Part shown: positions 1-8,953 of the stretch, in pieces
Position numbering within the stretch: position 1 is the first letter of the stretch
Layout of the letters: each line of letters opens with the position of its first letter
Assembly (NCBI GenBank): GCA_948470475.1
Contig: OX419336.1
Span: forward strand, 32,429,415-32,493,414
DNA: 64,000 nucleotides
DNA from: Galaxea fascicularis
Lineage: Eukaryota; Cnidaria; Anthozoa; Scleractinia; Euphylliidae
Reading direction: 5' to 3'
The notes under the pieces: model-generated
What the model saw: the letters and a program-made list of their open reading frames with translations, nothing else
Database searches by the model: none
What the model was told of the DNA's origin: nothing
Position numbers and translations under genes: made by a program

Positions 1-306
1 TGTGCAGGGTGCAGTGGCCAGTTTGGGCAACTCTGCTGTTGACATGTTTGTGCATACCTCTACAGGCGATATACATAAAACCTTTGAGGCCATTGTTGTC
101 AACTGCCCCTCAACATTATTTTACACTTTTTACACCCAGATAAGATCATCAAGATTCAGTACCATTTCCGTCGTGCAGAGAATGCCCATATCAGGCTTTC
201 ATTTATCTGTTAATCCTTTAGCTCCAAAGATGTGATTATTAGTGTCTACTTCCTAGGTACTATTCAAATCTTTGTACATTAGTTAAGAGGGTTTATATCA
301 TGATAA

Positions 307-400
307 TGGTAATTGAACTTAGAGGAGTGCAATTTTGTCTGAAATCATACGCGTGATTTCAAAATCGACCAAAATTGCACGACATGAGGTTCAATTACCA
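307..400. repeat. Short nested palindrome (fold-back element)
   Basis: The 12 bases at 307-318 are the exact reverse complement of 389-400. Inside them, the GTGCAATTTTG at about 328-338 is mirrored by CAAAATTGCAC at about 370-380, so the whole 94 bases can fold into one hairpin. It abuts a second inverted-repeat element at 403-560. No coding potential. Most likely a MITE remnant. Confidence 0.75.
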
Positions 401-402
401 CT

Positions 403-560
403 TTATTACACCCATTTTGAAATCACACAGTTTTTTTGTCAGGGCTTAAAAAAAACTATGTGATTTAGGGCAAAAATGGTGCAATTTGGGAATAAATTGC
501 ACTGTTGGTGAGCCAATCAGATTTCATGAATGACGAGTGATTTCAAAATGGGTGTAATAA
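403..560. repeat. MITE-like element with perfect 24-bp terminal inverted repeats
   Basis: Positions 403-426 (starting TTATTACACCC) and 537-560 (ending GGGTGTAATAA) are perfect reverse complements over 24 bases. The 110-base core is AT-rich and non-coding. It lies two bases after the palindrome at 307-400. Perfect ends suggest a fairly recent insertion or gene conversion between the arms. No target-site duplication was clear to me. Confidence 0.8.
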
Positions 561-914
561 GGGGTTTTATCAATATAAGATACAACCCTCTGGCTGACAA
601 GTTTGTCTCTTCTCATCACCTGTCTGTTGGGCAGTGTATTGATATTTCAAGAAGAAGTCACATGCAAATCAGTTCTGGGAGTTAAAGAGTTAATCTTTGA
701 ACTTTGGTAAACGCTTTAGTTTCTTTGCTAAAGGTGGCAGCTTTTCAAAGACTTAAAACGATTTATTCTAAAGTGAAAAAACACAACTGAAGCTGCTGCA
801 AATGAATCCAGTGCCCCACGCACGTAGAGGAATCATTAACGGGGCTTACATTCCACCAAGAGTGACAGAAGAGTCCGTGTGAGTTCATTCATTAACTGGT
901 ACTTATTGTTGCAG

Positions 915-2308
915 CCCATAAAGATACAGATTCATCAATGAAAGTTCTTATAAAAAGTGAATTTAACAAGCACAAGACTGGCTCACAGGAGAAACAAGTC
1001 GATAAACTTGAGGAACTGGAAAAACTGAGAAATTCAGAGAAAATGATGGATGAATTCCTCGCTAGTACTGCTCCTCGCAACAAAGAAACAAATAAAAATG
1101 AGAGAACAAAGACCATTATCAAAACGATCAGAGTAAGTGAAAAATAATCACACTCAGAAATTACTAATATGAGAGACTCAATGGCTGAAAGAACCACGAG
1201 TGAGTACGAATATGCCGGAATAATTAAGATAGATGCGCAGTTATTGAATGCTGGACCGATCGCTAAATAGATTGATTGCATTGATTGGTTGGTTGGTGGG
1301 TGGTTTCGTTGGTGGGTTGGTTGGGTCGGTCGGTCGGTTGGTTGGTTGGTTGATTGGTTGGGTTTGTTGGTCGGTGGGTTGGTTAGTTGGTTGGTTGATT
1401 GGTTGGTAGGTTGGGTGGTTGATTGGATGGGTTAGTTGGTTGGTTGGTTGGTTGGTTGGTTGATTGGTTGGGTTTGATGGTTGGTGGGTTGGTCAGTTGC
1501 TTGGTTGATTGGTTGGTGGGTTGGGTGGTTGATTGGATGCGTTGGTTGGTTGGTTGGTTGATTGGTGGGTTGGTTGATTAGTTGGGTTGGTTGGTTGATT
1601 GGTTGGTGGGTTGGTTAGTTGATTGGTTGGGTTGGTTGGGTTGGTTGGTTGGTTGTTTGGTTGGTTGGGTTGGTTGGTTGGTTGGTTGGGTTGTTGATTG
1701 GTTGGTTGATTGGTTGGGTTGGTTGGTTGGTTGGTTGGTTGGTTGGTTGGTTGGTTGGTTGGTTGGTTGGTTGGTTGGTTGGTTGGTTGTTTGGTTGGTT
1801 GGGTTGGTTGGTTGGTTGGTTTGTTGATTGGTTGGTTGATTGGTTGGTTGGTTGGTTGGTTGGTTGGTTGGTTTGTTGATTGGTTGGTTGATTGGTTGGG
1901 TTGGTTGGGTTGGTTGGGTTCTCAAAGAATTGTCACATTTCATTTTTGTATCTCCAGGTGCCTGAACACCAGAACACGACCTCTATAGTGGTAACAACTG
2001 CGGGTATAGTGTTGGGAATCGTAATCCTAGGAGCTGTGGTAGGTGTTGTAGTTATAAAACACATCCGAGCTAACCGTGATGGAATCAAGATAGACTCACT
2101 GGATGAGCCAGTTTACACGGCATCGGCTTCTTCAAGGAGAACTAGCTTTACTACTTCAGAAGATGAAGTGGAACTTACAGAAGCCGATTTTGAAGATGAA
2201 CTTGTTGAGGATCAATATTTACCTTCAGATTCAGAACTCAAATCAGGATTAGAACTCATGTTTCTTAAACAACAAAGACATTACTGGACAAGAAAAAAGA
2301 ATCCATGA
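915..2308 (+). CDS. Single-pass membrane protein, last two exons (partial)
   Basis: Two exons are joined in phase. The first is 915-1132 (acceptor GCAG, donor GTAAGT) and encodes about 72 residues of polar, Lys/Glu-rich, helix-prone sequence. The second is 1958-2308 (acceptor TCTCCAG) and encodes 116 residues to a TGA stop. The second exon opens with a short Thr-rich stalk, then a roughly 25-residue hydrophobic segment of Ile, Val, Gly and Ala, then a basic stop-transfer stretch (KHIRANR) and a cytoplasmic tail rich in Ser, Glu and Asp. This is the layout of the C-terminus of a type I membrane protein. The family was not recognised. Earlier exons lie upstream; a candidate open stretch at about 804-880 has a donor, but its phase does not fit exon 915. 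The intron carries a large TTGG array. Confidence 0.6.
1276..1925 (+). repeat. TTGG/TTGA tetranucleotide array
   Basis: About 650 bases are almost only T and G, built on GGTT with regular variants (GATT, GGGTT, TGTT). There are pure GGTT runs at about 1727-1787 and a higher-order rhythm with TTGATTGG blocks. It sits in the last intron of the membrane-protein gene and ends about 30 bases before the acceptor at 1957. Long Trp/Leu/Val/Gly or Pro/Thr/Asn/Gln reading frames here are artefacts of the repeat. Confidence 0.95.
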
Positions 2309-3446
2309 TTATTCGTTAAGTATTATAACTTTGCAGTTTGAGACTCGTCATAAGAAAGGGACAAAGTAACTGCATGCTGTTACTCTGTGCAACCAGTAAA
2401 CTTGTCTGGCTCTTTCGCAGCCGTAGGCCTGATCGTGTTTTCAAGAATTCAAGAAGACATCTTATATTAGGCGTTTTTCGTCTGTGGGCGAAGCCGGTGG
2501 ACAAATTAAAGACGCTTTAGTTAAAATATATTCCTTGAAGCCAACAGAAATGTTGATCACTTGCTTTCAAAAGAGATGGCTGCTCTAATCATCTCGACTG
2601 AAGCACTCAAGTTACCCATAAAGTCTGTCGGTATCGATCAAAATTTGTTCGTTTCGGTTTTAGTGCACTGTGGTGTATAAGCCACCACAATTTTATAATG
2701 TTTTATTACACCCGGTACAACTTCTCAGAAAGCCCTTTAGTTTAAAGAAGTACAAAACATACATACAATAGGTAAAGATAGCTAGTTGAATTGATTCAAA
2801 GGTTCCAAGTAACTCTTAACAAAGACCGAGTGTGTAATCGATACTGAAGGATGAGTTCTTTGTGATACAGTGCACGTTTCTTTATTTTTCTGTATTTTCC
2901 TACTGCAAAGGACGCGGCTCGTTGTTTAAGTAACATATATCCCACACTGAAATACAGGTTACCTTGTTCTCTCCTTCGGAATAATCATCGTATAGTCATT
3001 TGCAAATGACTAATTTGTCCGCTTTACAACAAATTATCTGGTAACAATATCTTACTCTTTCAGTTGCTTTTAGTTTAAGTGCAACCGAAGGTAAAAAAAC
3101 ATTTTGAAACAACCTTTCTTTAGCCAGTGTGATAGAAAAACTTAAACTTGACAAAACTAAAGAGCCTTTTACTGTTGTTGAATTTCTGTTGTCTATAATT
3201 TGTATGAAAAATAAAATCAGTCATTTACGATATTGTAAGATGTGACTTGTTTGAAGCCGGTTTTGAAACAAGTTTCATCATCACCCCGGTAGCTAGGCTT
3301 TAATTAACGACCAACAACTGGGATAATTTCGGGCAAACTTGATTTAGATACTTGATTCAATATGTCCACAAAAACCAAACACTAAAAACAAATCTACTGA
3401 ATTTACGTTCGTGAAGACGTGAAAAGAAATGATAAAAAATTACCCT
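2309..3446. other. 3' untranslated and intergenic stretch
   Basis: No coding region recognised. The first part is probably the 3' UTR of the membrane-protein gene, since an AATAAA polyadenylation hexamer occurs at 3210-3215, about 900 bases after the stop. The rest leads into the tRNA cluster. Confidence 0.45.
3210..3215 (+). terminator. Candidate polyadenylation signal AATAAA
   Basis: AATAAA inside an A-rich stretch on the strand of the membrane-protein gene ending at 2308. It is the best-placed canonical hexamer I saw before the tRNA cluster, but a UTR of about 0.9 kb is assumed. Confidence 0.35.
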
Positions 3447-3557
3447 TGCTCCCGGCGGGGTTTGAACCCGCGACCTTCGCATTACTTCAGCACCCTCGGC
3501 GGCAGCCGCCTGTACTGCTTATAAGTACGACGCTCTAACCGACTGTGCTACGGGAGC
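3447..3557 (-). tRNA. tRNA-Ile(UAU) with intron, copy 1
   Basis: On the minus strand a 7-bp acceptor stem (GCTCCCG with CGGGAGC), a D-arm with GGTTA, a T-arm with TTCAAAC between GCGGG and CCCGC, and an A discriminator can be drawn. The anticodon arm is TCGTA / CTTATA + A / TGCGA once an intron of about 37 bases is removed after position 37, giving anticodon UAU. Vertebrate tRNA-Ile(UAU) also carries an intron at this place. The D-stem has one A-A mismatch. It decodes AUA. Confidence 0.88.
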
Positions 3558-3992
3558 TGGATGCTACGCTTTGGGTTCTGTTGGAGTGAATGACGCAACA
3601 CTGTTGACGCTATTTTCTTCGTTCCACCATTTCCTCCGGTTGCAGTAAGAAATCTTGGGCCTGTTGCTTTTTTGCTCAGAAGGGTTATTTGAGAGTTGAT
3701 CTGAAAAGCAGGCCACCTCTGCTCTTACAATTTTGTCTACACTCTTTCCAGCAATCGAAATGTCCACGCAAACTTGCAGCACGTTGCTCTAATTTTTTGG
3801 GAGTTGATTAATTGTCGAAGCTCGTTATGGACAAGTCAGTAGCAAATGAAAGGAAGCTCGAAGTTGTTTCGGTTGTCATCACTAGAAGTCGAAGTTTGAT
3901 TGGGATTCTTCAAGGTCACCTTGGGCTTGAGGGATCAAGTGAGATTGCAGTGCGCATAATACGACTAGCGCGTAGGATTATATCCGGCGAAC

Positions 3993-4659
3993 TTAAGGTG
4001 GCTCAAAACAGTTCCCAGCACTTTCCAAGACGTAGATTTTGATGGGTCATTAATGCCACTCTTTATCAGTTGATGTTACAATCATGGTATCAACAACCTG
4101 CCCAATCATTGGTGAATACGTTGGTATGATTTTCGTGACACTATAGATTACCATAACAACATTGTGACCTGCTAAAAACACCCTTAATTTCAGCTTTAAG
4201 GGCTTATATTTCAAAAACGGAACGGTGAAATTTTTTCTTATTTTAGAATTTTGATGAGCAGGATGAGATGCAACTTTAAACAAATTCTGTACATGGAGTT
4301 CAGAGCCACCTCAAATTTTCGAAAATTTAAGGTGGCTCTGAACTCCATGTACGGAATTTATTTAAACTTTGCCAAAAGTTGCATCTCATCCTGCTTATCA
4401 AAATTCTATAATAAGAAAAAATTTCACCGTGCCGTTTTTGAAATATAAGCGCTTAAAGCTGAAATTAAGGGTGTTTTTAGCAAGTCATAGTGTTGTTATG
4501 GTAACCTATAGTCTCACAAAACTGATACCAACGTATTCACCAATAATTGGGCAGTTTGTTGATACCATGATTATAGCATCAACTGATAAAGAGTGGTAAT
4601 AATGACCCATCAAAATCTACGTCTTGGAAAGTGCTGGAAACTGTTTTGAGCCACCTTAA
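3993..4659. mobile_element. 667-bp palindromic element: head-to-head transposon dimer
   Basis: The left arm (3993 to about 4320) and right arm (about 4321-4659) are near-complete reverse complements with almost no spacer. Both outer ends read TTAA followed by GGTGGCTC or its complement. The same AAGGTGGCTC motif recurs on both sides of the centre, so each arm is itself a unit bounded by inverted repeats. Flanking TTAA would fit a piggyBac-type target site, which is inference. Each arm contains a corresponding open frame of about 76 codons (4050-4283 minus, 4369-4599 plus), with about 15 amino-acid differences between them. The element separates tRNA copies 1 and 2. Confidence 0.88.
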
Positions 4660-4793
4660 TTTAGAACTTGCATACATCTAGAAGAAAGCAAATGAATGCA
4701 CGTCCGTAAAAAAAATAAGGCCAGAAGACAGCAAGAAGAGAGAAATGAATTTACGTTTGTAAAGACGTGAAAAGAAATGGTAAAAATAACCCT

Positions 4794-4904
4794 TGCTCCC
4801 GGCGGGGGTCGAACCCGCGACCTTCGCATTACTTCAGCGCCCTCGGCGACAGTCGCCTGTACTGCTTATAAGTACGACGCTCTAACCGACTGTGCTACGG
4901 GAGC
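4794..4904 (-). tRNA. tRNA-Ile(UAU) with intron, copy 2
   Basis: Same structure and length as the copy at 3447-3557: intact GCTCCCG/CGGGAGC acceptor, CTTATA anticodon loop, an intron of about 37 bases and T-loop TTCGA. About 40 bases beyond the 3' end match copy 1 (AAGACGTGAAAAGAAATG), so the cluster arose by segmental duplication. The T-arm pairing is intact. Judged functional. Confidence 0.88.
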
Positions 4905-5373
4905 TGGGTGCTAAGATTAAGGTTCTGTTGAAGTAGCGATGCGTGGCCGAGGACGCTTTTTTCTACATTCCTTTCAGGCCTTCGTTGCGAATATATAATG
5001 CCACCTCCTCCGACTGTAGTCTCAAAGCTTGGACACATGTTGCGTTTTCGCTCAGAGGAGTTATCAGAGGTGATTTGAAAAGCAAACGACCTCTACTCTT
5101 CCAATTTCACCTACATTATCACCATTGCTCAAATGTGCATGAAAAGTTACTATACGTTGTTCCCATTTTTTGGACAAGGGAGTATCACATGAAAGGTAGC
5201 TCGCGGCGTTGCTTACTGTTATTCAAATACGACCAACATGTAGGATTTACTATTTCTGACAAACTTAATTTGACAACTTGACTCAACATGGATACAAAAA
5301 AGCATACACCAAGAAGAACGAAATCGAATTTCCATTCGAAAAGAAGGGAAAAAGGAACAGTAAAAAAAAAACC

Positions 5374-5481
5374 TGTTCCCGGCGGGGTTCGAACCCGCGA
5401 CGGCATTACTTCAGCACCCTCGGGGGCATTCGCCAGTACTGCTTATAAGTACGACGCTCTAACGGACTGTGCTACGGGAGC
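5374..5481 (-). pseudogene. tRNA-Ile(UAU) copy 3, degenerate
   Basis: It keeps the anticodon loop, intron and T-arm. It has lost several bases in the variable region just after the anticodon stem, has one mismatch in the acceptor stem (second pair C-A), and has a changed D-loop (GTCCG where the others have GTCGG). These changes hit structural positions, so it is probably a tRNA pseudogene, although its A- and B-box-like promoter elements remain recognisable. Confidence 0.7.
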
Positions 5482-5723
5482 TGGTCGCTACCACCACTGG
5501 GCGCTGTTGGAATAGCAATAATTCTTTGAACAGAGAAATATTTTCTTAAAGCTTGAAGAAACATGCGGAAGTGAACAAAATGAGCCTTTAAAAACTTATT
5601 TGCAATTTATTTGAAAACGCTTTTACAGATTCTTTTCTAATTTAACGTACAAGTTGTCGGACTAGAGTAGTTTAATACACTCTCAAAGTTTCGTTATGAA
5701 GTGTTAGACTGGATTTCGAGATA

Positions 5724-5899
5724 ATGGGCCATTTCTGAGTTCGCTTGAGCCTCTATTTCAAAGCGAGTCAAAGTGCGAAAGTTTTGTGATGGTAATTAGT
5801 TCAGCTTTCCATATAAGCGAAAACTCATTTTCATTACAAAGACTTCGCACTTAGACCCGCTTTGAAATAGAGGTTCAAGCGATTTCGGAAATGGCCCAT
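5724..5899. repeat. Fold-back repeat with arms of about 55-65 bp
   Basis: The segment 5724 to about 5789 (starting ATGGGCCATTTC) is mirrored by about 5845-5899 (ending GAAATGGCCCAT) with a few mismatches. A central loop of about 55 bases lies between the arms. Non-coding MITE-like structure in the intergenic space between the tRNA cluster and the GTPase gene. Confidence 0.75.
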
Positions 5900-6161
5900 T
5901 GAACTTGTTTCAAAATGAGCGGCCTAGCATCAGCGTTGCTATGGTAACAGCTGTTGCTTGGAAACCCATGAGAAAATAAACTTTGGTCATACGTCGAAAA
6001 GATGTTTTAGTTTCAAGGAAATCGAAGCTTGCCTTGTATAAGAAATTTTGATTTCAAAAGGTGCACCCCAAGCCAATAAAACAGCTTCGAGCCTCCTAAA
6101 GATAAATATTTTGCATGAAAATAGAGTTTAATTTAATTTTACTTCTCCAACATGGGCGCTG

Positions 6162-6169
6162 TGACGTCA
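6162..6169. promoter_or_regulatory. Consensus cAMP-response element TGACGTCA
   Basis: The perfect palindrome TGACGTCA lies about 440 bases upstream of the GTPase start codon, in a locally GC-richer stretch (GGGCGCTGTGACGTCAAGTGCGC). CREB/ATF proteins bind this site. A single octamer can occur by chance, and the transcription start is not known. Confidence 0.35.
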
Positions 6170-6611
6170 AGTGCGCACTCTCTGTTTGCACTTTTTTACC
6201 AGCTCTTGTAAGAGAGAAAATTTCTTTACGCCAGCTAACTTGCTCGTTGTTATGAAACCTGGTAAAAAAAAAAAAAACAAATAGCTTATTGTCATTCACC
6301 GATCCATAAAACACTAGAATTTCTTTAAAAAATTACACCCTACGCAATTTGTTGTTTTTGTTAGAAACTATCAGAAATTCCACATTTTTGCACGCCCCCT
6401 GCGCATGCCATCAATCTCTAAACATAAGGTTTGACAAGGACATTTTCAGATTAGTGATTAATATATTCACGTTTTAGCTGGCGAGCAGGAGTCATGCTGT
6501 GAGTTGACAAGAATGCGAGTACGCAAGTGAAACAAGGAGAGTTTAAAGTGGCTGCTAAATCGGCAAGTTATTGAGCTTTAGTCGGGTCCGTGGGATGACA
6601 CAGGATCGCAA

Positions 6612-8918
6612 ATGAATTCCTTGATGCCCGCTGAAGCAAGATTTCTGGTACTTGGAAGCAAAGCTGTGGGAAAATCCGGTAGGATAATGGTTATCTTATC
6701 AAATCTTTTGCAATCAGAGGAATACTCATTAGAGACAGAGATAACATAAATTTGTAAGTATAGCCTTCGACATGAAAATTCGTCTTGCGCTGTTGCCGCC
6801 AAAATGAGATTGCGGGTGTAATGGAATGTTGGGCCAGTAGGGTTTAACGATCAGAAAGTAACTCTCAGCTGCAGGTGGAGGTGATTGGATGTTACATAAA
6901 TTGTTTCTGAATTAACTTTGATAAGGTACTCTACAAACCACAGCTATGATAATTAGAGTATCACTGCTCATCTTCGAGGGCTATTTATACAAACTGAATC
7001 GTCGAAATTAGTCAATTTGAATTACTACAGTTCCACTTATAATGCAAAGCAATAAAAAAGACGGCCCTTTTAAAACTCCGCAACAGCTTTATTTCTTTTC
7101 TACTTATCCAAAAAAGTGAAAAAAAATTGTATCGTCAAATCCTATCGAACACGAAAACAGGCACATCCATCATTACTAAATCTCGCATTTCTGTGCTTTA
7201 GGCGTTTTAGTTCTCTATGTTATTTCATCATCTTTGTTGATCTGATAAACATAGGTAAAAGCGTAACTTACATAACTTTCGAGGCAGTATTGTTTAGACT
7301 ATTAAGCATTCAAACCTTCGAAGCATTAACTTATTTATAGACGTAACACGTCGGCGTCAGCGTTGGTGAAAATACGACCGACAAAACAGAGTGAACCGTT
7401 TTTGTTGAACCTTGCTGTGGATGCCAAGGAACCAAGTATAGGAGGATTAGAAAAAAGGACAACTAGCAACTTGTTTTTCTGTTGTGCTAAAAGTAAGTAT
7501 TTGACAGGGCTTGTAGTTAAGAACAGAGTGATTTTCAACCGCTTGTTAAATTATCTGGACCGATAACTGAAAAACGTTAAAGCGTTACTTTTATTTCATT
7601 TTACCGTTTTATTTTTGACGGAATCTGACACGATTTTTCAATGATCGATCTACCTGTTCTAGAGAAAGTTGAATGCCACTTCTTCCGCACTGATCAGTGA
7701 TGACGAAATGAAAGCTATGGTTACTTGGATTTCTGCGTCAAGCTGATTGACAAGCCGGATGAGATCGGGTCGATTTACTTCAAAAGGTGCATTATCACTG
7801 AGACGCCTTATAAACACTCGATAAACAAAGAGGTACCTTGAATTAACAAGGAAATTTTCAAATTATGACCGAATGTTCATTTAAAATAAGACAATCTCAA
7901 AAAACCTATAGGTAAACCTACACCTTACATGTCCAGTTGGGCTGTATACGTCTCTTTATCCCAGGAACTGATCACCGAGACGTCGCACATTAGATATTGC
8001 AGGAATCAGACCACTGTTGCATCATATGTAGCAGGCTAGATTCATGCCCTTCCATGGATAATTTCTGAAACACGACATAATGCAACTTGAGGAGGAGGAG
8101 CGGTGTTATCCGATATGTACAACAAGTGGGAATTCGGTGCCAAAATTGCTCCGACAAATCTTATCTTGGAGATTAGTCGGTTTTGCTCAGCAGTTTTTTA
8201 AATGAAGATTGATCCTTTCAGTTGTGAAGCCAATCAAACCTCACTTCATTTATAATATACGTAGGATTTATTTAGAAAGTACTTGTCTCACCAAACCGCC
8301 CTACCCCTCATTCACCAGTTTATTCTTACAAGCAAACTGGACTACTGCAACAGCTCAGCATTGTACGGCCTTCTTTCTATTCACATTATTAAACTTCAAA
8401 GAGAGCTGCCAGGCTTGTGGCTATCGCCCCTCGTTTTTACCATATTAGTCCTATCTTATCTTGTCTTCACTGGTTGCATATCAAACACAGAATTAACTTT
8501 AAAATTGTCTTATTACATTCAAATCTTTGCATGGACTAGCACCTCAATGTCTAGTTGATCTTATTGCCGTTGCTGCCCAGTCAAGATATAATATTATACC
8601 TACGAATGCGACTCTGTTGGTGCCAGCGAGTACACGATGCCTGCCTACGTTTGGTGATCGTGCCTTTCAGTCAACTGTGGAATAACCTTCCGGCTGAGAT
8701 CCGAAACATTCACGGTCTCTGAAAACGTACTCACGAGCTCTTAAAACGTACTTTTTAAGTTAACTCTGAATTGTTAATAGCGTTTTTATTCTAAGACTTT
8801 CTTAGTTTGAATCCCACTGTGGATTCACATTGATATTATTTTTCACATTCTTAGCCGGTTTCTGTTATTTGCAATGCGCATATGAACATATTTCTACGCT
8901 ATATGCGCATGATAAGCT

Positions 8919-8953
<35 letters not shown>

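Noticed and set aside
781..885. Open stretch starting MNPVPHARRG with a GTGAGT donor, as an earlier exon of the membrane protein
   Set aside because: Its phase does not match the exon at 915 in the only open frame, so I did not join them.
1578..1943. A 121-codon minus-strand frame rich in Pro, Thr, Asn and Gln, and Trp/Leu/Val/Gly frames on the plus strand
   Set aside because: They are produced by translating the TTGG array; no splice or start context supports them.
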